A stretch of 64,000 nucleotides of DNA, from contig NZ_CP036292.1 of assembly GCF_007751715.1 (NCBI RefSeq), positions 5,649,339 to 5,713,338 of the forward strand. Direction: 5' to 3'. Below are positions 1 through 9,161 of this stretch, piece after piece. The DNA comes from Rosistilla oblonga. Its GTDB lineage: Bacteria; Planctomycetota; Planctomycetia; Pirellulales; Pirellulaceae. Under the pieces are notes generated by a model. It saw nothing but the letters and a program-made list of their open reading frames with translations. It was not told the DNA's origin and ran no database searches. The translations under genes and the position numbers were made by a program. How positions within the stretch are numbered: position 1 is the first letter of the stretch; each line of letters starts with the position of its first letter.

Positions 1-517
1 CAATTGGACCTCGTCGTACTGCCACTTGTGAAAATGTCCCATCGAACCGAGCAGACGTCGCCTAGTGCAGATGTCGCGGAAATACATCCGCACGTGGTCG
101 TCCAGCGAACAGGCTTCACGCTCCAGGGGAGGCCTCGCCAACTGCTCATCCAATTTCCGTAAATATTCACGCCAAAACGCCTCACCATCGGGAACGCAAA
201 TCCGCAACACTCCCCCTGGTTTCAGCACGCGTAAGCATTCCCGCGTGAGCCGAGAAGCGGCGTCGCGTTCGAGGTGCTCCCAAAGCTCACCCGCGTAAAT
301 CGCATCCACAATTCTGTCTGAGTAGGGTCGTGGCCCCAACAGGTTTAGCACTTTCGTGCTGCTACTAAACCCGGCCGGGGGGGCACTCCTAACAATTCGT
401 CATCAGGTGATCTACCGGCGACGCCCACGACGCCAATTTCGCACGCATGCTCCTATCCACATTTACCCAACCCTCAGGCTGAATCGGCCCACAACCTAAA
501 TTAAGACGAATGGGCAA
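1..517 (-). pseudogene. SAM-dependent methyltransferase, frameshifted, cut by the window edge
   Basis: Read on the minus strand, a TTG at 517 opens a frame starting MPIRLNLGCGPIQPEGWVN, the class I methyltransferase motif I followed by the conserved VNVD acidic loop. This frame meets a TAG near 390. The neighbouring frame, open from about 398 to the window edge, carries the rest of the fold: IVDAIYAGELWEHLERD, then RECLRVLKPGGVLRICVPDG. The two halves fit one methyltransferase-11-type domain only if a base was gained or lost near 388-402. A run of seven G lies at 377-383, so a sequencing slip is possible. The protein continues beyond base 1. The substrate is unknown; its place before a glycan cluster suggests sugar or lipid modification. 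Confidence 0.6.
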
Positions 518-1007
518 TCTTCATATCCTCGTGGAGTAATGATGCAAATTGGTTGGACTGTATCCTCTGCAATTCCCTGTTTGCTAGCCGTTGGCCACAC
601 CAAGCTGACTCTGAATAGTCCACTACGAGGCGAGAGATTCGATGCAAAGCCCATGAAACACCTCCCCCGCCCTCACCGAAGCGCTCGAGCAAAGCTTCAA
701 CGATTCCGCATGTCGCACGGTTCCTGCGCCCCCCTTTGCATCGCTAGCGGAAAAAGTCAACTTCGTTTCCAAGCAGATCCTTGCACCAGGAGTTGAGCAA
801 CATAACGCAAACTTGATTTGCTCGTATTCTACGGAAATACATGAGTGGCGAATTTCTCGCGGCGAAGAAGAACGCGGCTTATCCAGAGGGCGATTCTCGT
901 CGTCGAGAGTGTCAAAACTCGCGAAAAAGATCAAATCCACCCGCACAGAGCTGACCGTGAATCATAACGTAGGTCCAACCGACCTCAGTGGCTCTTGGTT
1001 CGCCGTT
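518..1007. other. gene-free stretch
   Basis: No recognisable gene lies here. Short open frames exist on both strands, for example minus 623-946, but they show no family motif and no ribosome binding site. Confidence 0.5.
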
Positions 1008-2000
1008 TTATACATCAGCCGAACCATCGACGGTTGCGCCGATCAGGCTGAGACACCGCTCTATCAGCAGGCGTTCTGTTTTTCGCGAAGAGCTTTCATT
1101 TGCGGAGGACTGAACTGCATCGTTATAAACTTCAATGCAGCGGTTAACCCGTTCCGCTATCTCCGCAGACGACATCCTGTTGATGTACGCAAACAGCCGC
1201 TCGGGGCCTGAGAACGCACGGCAATCGATGTAACTGTCTTCGGGAAACACGGAATCAACAGCGGCTTGCCCCCAATAAATCGGAAGTGATCTCGCTCGAA
1301 TAGAATCCCACAGCTTCTCCGTGACGTAATTTGGTGCGATCGTATTCTCCAGCGCGAAGTTGAACCGATAGGCCTTTAGAAGCTGTTGCTTCCTTTCCCA
1401 CCACCCTGCAAACTGGTTCTCTCCAGTCTCCTGTCGACTGTCTTCAATAACGCGAGAATCGGAAGGCCAATGCCGCCCACACACATCGACTACCCCATTT
1501 CTGTGTCCCCAAACCGCCCAGCGACTTCGCAGACAAGAAAGATCATGCTCAACGCCGTTGCGTCTCAAACTCCATTGCGAACCCTCACGGTATGTCATCA
1601 AAGCGAGTACCGGCGCGACGTCGTCGCGGGATTCCATTTCTGCCGGCGTGACGAAAGGGAGCGTTTCTCCGTAGAGTAAGAAGCGGTAGATGTCGTGAAA
1701 AACATCACCTGTGAAGCAGTTCATACGTTCTGGAACCGCATGACTCTGCGCCACACCAGAAGGAATGCATGTGTCGTACCTCGGTTCGTCAGTCCAAAGA
1801 AGCGTAGGCTTTCGTCGCAAATTCAACGCGTTTTTCAGAAAATCTTTCCTACCCCACTTCTCAGTAACGACGAGGTCGGCTAACGCTGCTGTTTCGACCA
1901 ATTTAAACTTCACATTGTGCGTGCCAGCAAGAAACTCTTCCTTCGCAAAAGGCCAATCTTTTGAGGACCATCTCAGACGGTAAACACGGATCACGGTCAT
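1008..2000 (-). CDS. alpha-1,3-fucosyltransferase-like glycosyltransferase (GT10)
   Basis: The 330-residue protein carries the GT10 C-terminal signature at about residues 212-240: FNFALENTIAPNYVTEKLWD followed by SLPIYWG. The FALEN and YVTEKLWD pieces mark the nucleotide-sugar site of fucosyltransferases. Family enzymes move fucose from GDP-fucose onto a glycan. There is no signal peptide or membrane segment, as in bacterial cytoplasmic GT10 enzymes. The ATG start at 2000 is the first in frame. It sits between the broken methyltransferase and a sulfotransferase on the same strand, so it probably decorates a surface polysaccharide. Family assignment is firm; linkage specificity cannot be read from the sequence. 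Confidence 0.85.
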   Translation of the reverse strand: MTVIRVYRLRWSSKDWPFAKEEFLAGTHNVKFKLVETAALADLVVTEKWGRKDFLKNALNLRRKPTLLWTDEPRYDTCIPSGVAQSHAVPERMNCFTGDVFHDIYRFLLYGETLPFVTPAEMESRDDVAPVLALMTYREGSQWSLRRNGVEHDLSCLRSRWAVWGHRNGVVDVCGRHWPSDSRVIEDSRQETGENQFAGWWERKQQLLKAYRFNFALENTIAPNYVTEKLWDSIRARSLPIYWGQAAVDSVFPEDSYIDCRAFSGPERLFAYINRMSSAEIAERVNRCIEVYNDAVQSSANESSSRKTERLLIERCLSLIGATVDGSADV

Positions 2001-2148
2001 TGTGCAACCACTAGCATCGAGGTGAAACAGATGAGCGCATGGCTTCCGAACTGTGAACGCAATAGACGCTCACGCAAGGAATGAGGTCGGCCAGTGTCGA
2101 GTTGTTCATTAAGCTTTCTATCGAACACTAACCGCGCAGGGGCACTCT

Positions 2149-3120
2149 TCATCCGTGGCGATTCGCGACATCGTGCAATTTAACAAATGGCACTAAACAT
2201 CTCGCCATTATTCGAAATGTATTCCTCCAGAGAGTGTTAGCGAATAATTTTGAGTCGTTCAAAGCTGAGCGTCGCGACGAAATGTGGTCGTACTGGAGGA
2301 TTTCCAAGAGTTCCCGGTATTCTGAAGAGCGTTCTGCTTCGCGTACAATGCCCATTCCATAAGCACGCCTAGGTCGCGTCGCCAAATCACTCGACATTCT
2401 TCCCGAATTCCCGGAACCAATCGTGTCTCCTACCAGGGAACAACGAGGTGTCGCATTTTGCACACCAATGAATTGTGCCACTTTCTCAATTTCACCTGCC
2501 ACATCGGCAACAAAGTCTTCGTATCGAACAATCAACACTTCGTGAGGGTTGCGTTCAGCTCCTAACACAACACGTTTGACGAAAGTAAGATATTTGCAGC
2601 AAAATTCGCTGAAGCTGTACCGTGCGGCCCAAGGAAACGACCGACTGAGACCTAGCCAAACATCAATGGGATCTCTCACGGTGGCAATCGTCTTGTAATT
2701 TGACATGTGTGAAAGCGGGAGGCGATCTAGAAACCAACTGCAAGATTCTGGAAGACGCTCCGTATTCTCACTAAAAAAGACGCTTTGGGTATGCTCCCTT
2801 AGCAATACGCTTCGTCCATGGGTCGCCGCGAATTGCAAGCAGTTCACGGTGCGTTCTACGAGAAGTTTTTCGAAATCGTTCCGATCAATGGCTCCTGATT
2901 GCAGCATCTGCATTTCAGGATCGTATGGCAAAAACACCTTTCGTGACGGTGTTTGCGACGGACCGATCTCATTTAGCCCCATCAAGTTGAACGTTTCTAG
3001 CAATACGCGGAAGATGACTGACCCGCCACTACATGCAGGATGGACAAGGATGACTGTTGGGAGGCGCTGCTCTTCCGAAGAGGTTTCGTTCGAGTTCAAC
3101 GGGCTTCTGATGTTCGGCAT
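2149..3120 (-). CDS. sulfotransferase family protein
   Basis: The protein begins, after a short polar N-terminus, with TVILVHPACSGGSVIFRVLL. The position and shape correspond to the 5'-phosphosulfate-binding loop of PAPS-dependent sulfotransferases. The 3'-phosphate-binding motif follows as TIATVRDPIDVWLGLSRS, and a later IVRYEDFV strand is typical of the family. The product probably transfers sulfate to a carbohydrate. ATG at 3120 is preferred because the domain starts about 20 residues later; an in-frame TTG at 3177 would add 19 polar residues. A second, shorter sulfotransferase-like gene lies at 15977-16582, which supports a sulfated glycan. Confidence 0.75.
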   Translation of the reverse strand: MPNIRSPLNSNETSSEEQRLPTVILVHPACSGGSVIFRVLLETFNLMGLNEIGPSQTPSRKVFLPYDPEMQMLQSGAIDRNDFEKLLVERTVNCLQFAATHGRSVLLREHTQSVFFSENTERLPESCSWFLDRLPLSHMSNYKTIATVRDPIDVWLGLSRSFPWAARYSFSEFCCKYLTFVKRVVLGAERNPHEVLIVRYEDFVADVAGEIEKVAQFIGVQNATPRCSLVGDTIGSGNSGRMSSDLATRPRRAYGMGIVREAERSSEYRELLEILQYDHISSRRSALNDSKLFANTLWRNTFRIMARCLVPFVKLHDVANRHG

Positions 3121-3310
3121 TGGAAAACTCTGTTTGAATGAGGACGACGCACTAACTTCGGCAGTCTGCGATGGCAAAGGCAGATTGTACTTATGCTGCT
3201 CATTAGTTAGATTGCAAAATTCAATTTAAGCGTGATTTGTGGTGCCGTAGTTACGTACCCATCAGGCAGGACTCCACTTCGTTGACGCGATGTTAAGGAA
3301 ACCTACCTTA

Positions 3311-4246
3311 GAACCAGACAGAAAATCACTAAAACGATTGGCATAAAATCTGCGACTTGTTTAACCATTTTCACTCCAAGGAGGACTAAGATGGCTTAAG
3401 CTAATATGCCGGATGAGTTTTATGAGATTGCGTTTGGTCATCTTCCCCCGGAAGCAGCGGTTGGTCCCGATGGTGGCCGACCTGCGATTGACCGTTACAG
3501 GGGCCTGCGTGTGATCTTGTATGTGCTGGTTACCTGAGCTCGCTGGCGAGACGTGCCGGAGGTAATGAGGTGCAGCGAGGAGGCCGCTCGCTGTCGATTG
3601 CGTGGCTGGACAGGATGCGGGCGTGCGGGATCGACTCCACGTGGATATGCTCCGTTTGCTGCATCGTGAGGGTGAACTCCAACATGAGACCGCGATTATT
3701 TTCAGCACACAAGCCGGAGCCTTTGGAGGCGGGGAACTAACGGGGACTAGTCCGGTCGATCGACGCAAACTGGGCACAAAATTCACTCTGATGACGGATC
3801 GAAACGGTGTTCCTTTGTCGATCACTATCGCCGGGACCAATCGGATCGATCAACGTGAAGTATTGCCGATGATTAAAAACGCATTTTCTGCAGGCCGGCG
3901 GTCAGCCTCGGCGTCCACTAACCAGGCCCAATGTGGCCTCCGCCGACGCCGGAGACGACAGCAAAGCAACACGCGATGTTCTGCGAAGCTTGGGGATGAC
4001 GCCGTTCATCCGCAAACGAACTGCCCCACACGGCAGCCATCTGGGGCGTGTTCGCTTGGCTCAAAGGCTTTCGTCATGTGCGATTGAGTAACGATTGCAG
4101 CGAACCGGTCATCCACGGCTGGGCGGCTTTGACAATGGCTGTCCTTACTTTTCGGATTTTGCAAAATGACGCTCAACTCGCCAATTGATTATGAAAACTT
4201 GAACCATTGAACTCAGTTATAAAAACAACAGTTTCCTGTCCGGTTC
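3311..4246 (+). mobile_element. degenerate IS5-family insertion sequence
   Basis: A broken IS5-type transposase is enclosed by imperfect inverted ends. The left end at 3311-3325 reads GAACCAGACAGAAAA; the right end at 4232-4246, reverse-complemented, reads GAACCGGACAGGAAA, a match of 13 of 15. TTA flanks both ends (3308-3310 and 4247-4249), which fits the 3-bp TNA target duplications of IS1031-type IS5 elements. The element is 936 bp long. It separates the sulfotransferase from the next glycosyltransferase. Confidence 0.7.
3406..4188 (+). pseudogene. IS5-family transposase, multiply disrupted
   Basis: Three reading frames each hold part of one IS5-type transposase. From ATG 3406 comes the N-terminal domain ending GLRVILYVLVT and a TGA, with RWRDVPEVM continuing in frame after that stop. 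A second frame from about 3602 holds HVDMLRLLHREGEL, AFGGGELTGTSPVDRRKLGT and LMTDRNGVPLSITIAG, the catalytic core. A third frame after about 4040 holds FAWLKGFRHVRLSND and ends at TGA 4188. The usual catalytic DSTQ is read here as FSTQ, so the first acidic residue is lost. At least one stop and two frameshifts make it inactive. Confidence 0.8.
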
Positions 4247-4411
4247 TTATGAACCTGCCCTTCCCACGCGGCCCTATCGCGGTCACTCTCTTTACAATTG
4301 CGTCAGTAAACGATAGGTATGAAGCAGAGGTTAGTCCACTGAGCGAAAAATTCGCATGGCGCAAATGCCGATGATGCATTGGACTGTTGATCAAGGCAAT
4401 CGCACCCTCGT

Positions 4412-5401
4412 TCATTCACGGACGGCTTTCCTGCCGGGAATCGAAGAGATCTCACGTACAATTGTTTTGAGCATCCGTTTAGCTTGACGTGTCGTAAGAC
4501 CGGCCCGCAGGAAATGATGGAATGTGCGCCAGGGTTTACACCCAATACGGTAATCGTCCCCCAATCCCTCGACTGCTCCCGTCATCCCTTCGAAGATACA
4601 CATGTAGGCCGTCTGTTCTTGGGTCCATTCTCCGAGCCAGATCGAAGCGTTTGGATGCTTGAATCGTGAGGAATGAACTGATCGCCACTGCAGGAACCGT
4701 TCTGCATATTTCAAATCGCAATCGGTTCTCCGGTAGCAAAGCATTCCGGCGTTAAAGAATCGGTGACCTATTTTGAATGCAAACGTCTCTTCCGATTGCC
4801 CGAAAATCTCCGCGAACATTTCACGCAGCCAGAGTGCGTCAGCATTTCTTTGAACATGATCGTGCAGGTACATCCCATTGATTGTTGCCTGACGTGCCCA
4901 TTGAACCACTTTGCTCGGAAACTGCAAGAAAACGGTGTCTGAATCAATCACCACCATTTGGTCGCATCGCCCCAACAGGATAGGGTGGAGAAGTTTTGCA
5001 ATCATATGAAAATCGCTCTGATACAATGCTGTTAGTGCTGGGTATTTGTTCAATATACCTGAATTGTTTGCAGCTTCGTACCGTGTCAACAACCTCACAC
5101 CAGGAACATGCTCGACCAGAATAGCTTTCTGATCGGCTGTGAGAGAACCATCGTCTGTAACTGTCACAGCCGCGCGAAGATCAAACCTTAGTAACGACTT
5201 GAGCGCAACGAGGCCAACAAAGAAATCTTCTGAACGCAGTAACAAATGAACTTCAAAATCGGCGGTCAGCGGATCGGCCGCAGGAATTGCCCGAGTGCGC
5301 ACCACACTTCGGACCGACCGATCGATCCAAGCTTGATCCCAACTACGACGCATTCGAAATGGAATTAGTGACTCGAGCATTAGAAACTTATTGATCCTCA
5401 C
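4412..5401 (-). CDS. GT-A-fold glycosyltransferase (nucleotide-diphospho-sugar transferase type)
   Basis: The 329-residue protein has an N-terminal LLLRSEDFFVGLVALKSLLR strand-helix pair typical of GT-A enzymes. A DXD metal-binding motif follows in MVVIDSDTVF at about residue 150, and FFNAGMLCYRR about 60 residues later resembles the product-site loop of GT8-like families. The exact family is not clear. The start is GTG at 5401 and forms a GTGA overlap with the stop of the upstream gene, indicating translational coupling; an alternative ATG lies at 5380. It is the last gene of a three-gene overlapping set (Wzy-like protein, GT4, this gene). Confidence 0.7.
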   Translation of the reverse strand: MRINKFLMLESLIPFRMRRSWDQAWIDRSVRSVVRTRAIPAADPLTADFEVHLLLRSEDFFVGLVALKSLLRFDLRAAVTVTDDGSLTADQKAILVEHVPGVRLLTRYEAANNSGILNKYPALTALYQSDFHMIAKLLHPILLGRCDQMVVIDSDTVFLQFPSKVVQWARQATINGMYLHDHVQRNADALWLREMFAEIFGQSEETFAFKIGHRFFNAGMLCYRRTDCDLKYAERFLQWRSVHSSRFKHPNASIWLGEWTQEQTAYMCIFEGMTGAVEGLGDDYRIGCKPWRTFHHFLRAGLTTRQAKRMLKTIVREISSIPGRKAVRE

Positions 5402-6612
5402 GTCTTTGAATCAGCCATACTGTTTATCAATTTACGCGAATCGGGCAGCGGAATTGACTTTGCTACGATTGGCCAGGCGAAGAATCGCTCGACACGTATT
5501 CGGCCGGCTTTGCCGAGTTCAGCTCGCAGCGCTGGATCGTTATGGAGTTTCAAGATAGTATCCGCCACCGCGGCAGGATCGTTCCCGTCTACTAGAAATC
5601 CAGTCTCACCGTCAGCAATTGCTTCTGATGTACCTCCGGAACGACCGGCAATCGTCGGTTTTCCACAGGCGGCTGCTTCCAAGAGAACCATTCCGAACCC
5701 CTCCACATCCGACCCCACTTGCCGATTCGCCAATACAAATAGATCACAGTACTGATAGAAGGAAGTCAATTCCTCGTCGGATACATTTGTTCGAAACTCC
5801 ACGAGGGAAGTCACGTTTAGTTCATCAGCCAGCCGTCGCAGATAAGTTTCCTCTTCGCCCGAACCGGCGATAACGTACAGCAAATCAGGAATTTGATTCC
5901 GAAGGACTGGCAAACTTCGAATCACGTTATCATGCCCCTTTCGTCGCTGCAGTCGTCCAACGGTTAATAACACAAAACGGTTGGACCAGCTCGCTAAATA
6001 CGGACGGGCAGGCACAGAGGCACCCGGGCTTGAAGGAGTGAAGGTCAATGCGTCCACACCAGGATATGCCACGGTCACTCGACGGCGAGGCACTCCCCAC
6101 TGGTCGGTCAACAGCCTCGCTGTGTTTTCACTATTCGCAATCACTAGCTCCGCGGAAGCGAAGCATAAATTCGCCATCCATCGGTGTTGGCGACTACTCA
6201 TGACGCCACCATTTTCAATTCCGTCAAGATTGATTTCTTCGCCATGGGCGAACACGTGATAAGAAGGTCCTCCGAAGAATCGCTTCCAAAGCCATAGAAC
6301 CCAACCCTCGGGGACGACCCTCGCGGCGCGTGCTAAATCAACGGGAGATTCACGGTCAATGGCTCGGACGCGACGAAGTAAACGGAGATACTGCGACATT
6401 CCACGAGCAGAAAAGAAGCCTGTTTCAGAAAGACCAAAGGGTTGTCGGATAATTGTGAGATTGCCCACGATTTCCCGGGTCGTTCCTGGTAATTCGCCTC
6501 CGTTGGTCAATGCCACTGCCGGATGGTCCAAGCGAGTGTAAACTTCGTATAGCCACCGACCGCTTCCTCCCGGTCGCGGTGGAAAGATTTCGCTGAGTAA
6601 TAGCTCAGGCAT
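5398..6612 (-). CDS. GT4-family glycosyltransferase
   Basis: A two-domain GT-B glycosyltransferase of about 404 residues. The N-terminal domain begins MPELLLSEIFPPRPGGSGRW, with the glycine-rich acceptor loop. The C-terminal nucleotide-sugar domain contains VLLTVGRLQRRKGHD and the retaining EX7E signature EGFGMVLLEAAACGKPTIAG. ATG 6612 is chosen because it overlaps the stop of the upstream membrane protein by 8 bases and has GGAGG about 13 bases upstream; a start at 6639 would add nine residues of weak context. It likely adds an internal sugar to the polysaccharide repeat unit. Donor and linkage are unknown. Confidence 0.85.
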   Translation of the reverse strand: MPELLLSEIFPPRPGGSGRWLYEVYTRLDHPAVALTNGGELPGTTREIVGNLTIIRQPFGLSETGFFSARGMSQYLRLLRRVRAIDRESPVDLARAARVVPEGWVLWLWKRFFGGPSYHVFAHGEEINLDGIENGGVMSSRQHRWMANLCFASAELVIANSENTARLLTDQWGVPRRRVTVAYPGVDALTFTPSSPGASVPARPYLASWSNRFVLLTVGRLQRRKGHDNVIRSLPVLRNQIPDLLYVIAGSGEEETYLRRLADELNVTSLVEFRTNVSDEELTSFYQYCDLFVLANRQVGSDVEGFGMVLLEAAACGKPTIAGRSGGTSEAIADGETGFLVDGNDPAAVADTILKLHNDPALRAELGKAGRIRVERFFAWPIVAKSIPLPDSRKLINSMADSKT

Positions 6613-7939
6613 GAGCCGCTGGTTGCCTCCCCTTTTCATCCCAATCTTCGCCGGTTGACATACTGTCAGTCGGTTCCTCCCAATTGTCGTGGGCGAAGAT
6701 CGATGCTGTCGCCAATCCGATCGACGCTAGTACGTACGGGGATTCCGAAAGTGCGCCGGTCGAGAACATGGACCCTGCAATGTAGCCGGGTAAACCGGCG
6801 ATAACGGCCAGCATGCTTGCCCCCAGCCATGGCGGAGCGTTTTGAAGGCCTCCGAATCGACGTCTCAAACTCACCATCTGAAACCACGGCATGGCAAGAA
6901 AAGCAAAATAAAGAAACGCCGCTGGCAGTCCAAACCCGGTTGAAATGTCGAAGAAGAGGTTGTGAAGCCCCTTAGTGCTTGCACTTAACCCTCCTTCGTA
7001 GTATTCCGGAACTAAGCGCTGCCCAGCGTAGGGGCCAACCCCCAACAACGGATAGTCGAGGGTAATCTGAAAGCCGGCTTTCCAAAGATAAAAACGGCTC
7101 TCCGCCGAGGAATCACGCTCACCTTTTGCCTGAAAGCTTGACGAGAATTCCTCCACGACGGACGGGCCAGCAAGTGCAAGAGTGGCAATGATAGCGATTA
7201 CTGTGCTACGGATCGTAAACGTATTCTTAGGCATCACCCATGCAATCACAGCGGCCATCCCCAACGCGGCCAACATCGCCCCGCGTGACTGTAAAAGCAT
7301 GATTTGGTGAATCTGCAGAATCGCGATGCTTCCGGTTAGGTACCGCACCCAGCGTTTGTCCGTGAATATGCAGATAGCGATCGAGCATGCAATCAGCGGA
7401 AGCGTCAGATTGGAGTAGAGATTGTTATCACCCTTCGTTCCCCACGGTCGGTACGCGTACAAGCTGAAGCCATCCTGAAAGTACTGTTCGTTGATTCGCA
7501 GCGCCGAGTAGCCTTGCGCAAAACAACAGACGGCGATTGCGATCCAGACCTTCTTCGGCGAATCGATTAAGACAACTGCCAAGATAGCCATCAATACGAT
7601 CTTCCACATATTGGACATGTAGAATTCGCTAAGCTTCGGATCGATTGACTGTGTGGCGCTGACGAAGCCAAGCAACAAAAAGCCCGCCAGGCATGCGATT
7701 GCCAATTTCGACGATGTTGCCAACGGCGGAACCTTGCAGCCAGTGAGAACCCAACCTGCCAGTGTTGCCGCCGCAATGTACTTTTGGAATTGGAAGTCGG
7801 CGGGAATGCTCCACCGCCAATTCCATTGCGGCTCCAGAATCACCCATCCATAGAAACCGATCAGGCCAACCCACGGACGCATCACCCCCGCTATAAGCAG
7901 CGACAGGAATAGAGGGTAAACAAAAAAGGGGCCTAACAA
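6605..7939 (-). CDS. O-antigen ligase/polymerase-like membrane protein (Wzy/WaaL type)
   Basis: A 444-residue polytopic membrane protein with about 10-12 hydrophobic segments. The N-terminal part (GLIGFYGWVILEPQWNWRW and later segments) resembles the exosortase-associated putative O-glycosylation ligase group. The large periplasmic loop after residue 290 holds YPLLGVGPYAGQRLVPEYY and GLHNLFFDISTGFGLPAA, which matches the Wzy_C pattern with a conserved H near N. Such proteins polymerise repeat units or ligate glycan onto a carrier. The start is TTG 7939; a later ATG at 7882 would remove the first membrane segment. A second protein of this class lies at 34948-37245. Confidence 0.75.
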   Translation of the reverse strand: MLGPFFVYPLFLSLLIAGVMRPWVGLIGFYGWVILEPQWNWRWSIPADFQFQKYIAAATLAGWVLTGCKVPPLATSSKLAIACLAGFLLLGFVSATQSIDPKLSEFYMSNMWKIVLMAILAVVLIDSPKKVWIAIAVCCFAQGYSALRINEQYFQDGFSLYAYRPWGTKGDNNLYSNLTLPLIACSIAICIFTDKRWVRYLTGSIAILQIHQIMLLQSRGAMLAALGMAAVIAWVMPKNTFTIRSTVIAIIATLALAGPSVVEEFSSSFQAKGERDSSAESRFYLWKAGFQITLDYPLLGVGPYAGQRLVPEYYEGGLSASTKGLHNLFFDISTGFGLPAAFLYFAFLAMPWFQMVSLRRRFGGLQNAPPWLGASMLAVIAGLPGYIAGSMFSTGALSESPYVLASIGLATASIFAHDNWEEPTDSMSTGEDWDEKGRQPAAHA

Positions 7940-8206
7940 GAATTCATCCGTAAAATAGAAGCTTAGTTTAGATCACCGCCCCCACTGTCACGTTAGAGGA
8001 ACTCAGGGCGGTGGTCCATCACTTATTAATAACGGCAGCCAACCATCGCTGCAAATTGGCCTAAAAACAGCACTCACTTGCCGACTCACCATGCCAGTCT
8101 CGATAAATCTCCGCTTTTGCGTGAGTTGGCTCTGTGTTTATGAGTCGATTGGAAATTCTGACCTGCTTATCCGCATAACAATTAAGCGTCCGCCGTACCG
8201 CATTAG

Positions 8207-9148
8207 CTAACAGCCTCTAAGTGCAGCAATTCGGCATGCCAGTTTTCTTGGCAGGAAAGAAAAGCCGTTGTAGGCCAAGCGCTTCAGCCGCCCGAGGTTA
8301 CCCGGCGGAATATTTCGAAGGATTTCGCGGGCTTCGGCCCCTTCGCCACGAACGAGCGAATGGTATACCGCCCCAACTCGTCTCTGCTGTAAAACCGCAC
8401 GAATGTGTTGACGTTCTACATCGGTCAATTCACCACACTCTAACAAACGTTCAAGCACCTTAACATCGTTACGATACAAACGTCCTTTCGTGCCGCTGAT
8501 GTTGTCCCCCTGTTGATACATCGTCACGAGAATTTGGTCGACCGCGGCGAAGGTGTAACGTTTGGCCAAACCCAACCACAATGCCCAGTCCTCCGATCCC
8601 CATATGTCTTCCGGAAAACTGAAGCCATCAAGCCCACCTCGCACCATCACCGCCGAAGTAATCACTCGGGACTGGGTGATCATCCGTTGAAACAAGTCCG
8701 GGCCAAAAAGCAATTTATCGCCGTCTCGCTGGACTTCCGCTCCATATAAACCGCCGAGCGAAAATCGGGAGGGCATCAAGATCTGGCCAGCGGATCGAGT
8801 CATGGTATCGCAAAAAATCAAATCTGCCCCTGGAAAACGACTAGAGGCGTCCAGTTGACGCTCTATTTTTTCAGGATGCCATTCGTCATCACTGTCCAAA
8901 AAGGCGACCCATTCCCCGCACGCTGTTTCAATCCCACGATTGCGGGCAGACGCTGCGCCAGCATTTGCTTGACTGAGCACACGAACGTCTTCCCCGTAGG
9001 AAAGCGCCACACCAACCGTATTATCGGTGCTGCCATCATCGACGACAATGATCTCACCAACCGGCACTGTTTGCGCTCGCACACTTGCTATGGCACGGCC
9101 AATCTGGTTGGCGCGATTGTAACACGGTATAACTACCGAGATCTTCAT
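8207..9148 (-). CDS. GT2-family glycosyltransferase
   Basis: A GT-A inverting enzyme of about 313 residues. It opens MKISVVIPCYNRANQIGRAI, then EIIVVDDGSTDNT, then ARNRGIETACGEWVAFLDSD, the UDP-sugar site and the DXD-like metal ligand. ATG 9148 is chosen because the fold starts directly there; an upstream in-frame start at 9235 would overlap the preceding gene and add 29 basic residues. It lies 13 bases after the stop of the pyruvyltransferase gene, so the two are probably cotranscribed. Confidence 0.85.
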   Translation of the reverse strand: MKISVVIPCYNRANQIGRAIASVRAQTVPVGEIIVVDDGSTDNTVGVALSYGEDVRVLSQANAGAASARNRGIETACGEWVAFLDSDDEWHPEKIERQLDASSRFPGADLIFCDTMTRSAGQILMPSRFSLGGLYGAEVQRDGDKLLFGPDLFQRMITQSRVITSAVMVRGGLDGFSFPEDIWGSEDWALWLGLAKRYTFAAVDQILVTMYQQGDNISGTKGRLYRNDVKVLERLLECGELTDVERQHIRAVLQQRRVGAVYHSLVRGEGAEAREILRNIPPGNLGRLKRLAYNGFSFLPRKLACRIAALRGC

Positions 9149-9161
9149 GAACAGCAATCTT

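Noticed and set aside
623-946. Minus-strand open frame of 107 codons near the window start
   Set aside because: No motif, no ribosome binding site and atypical composition; left as gene-free.
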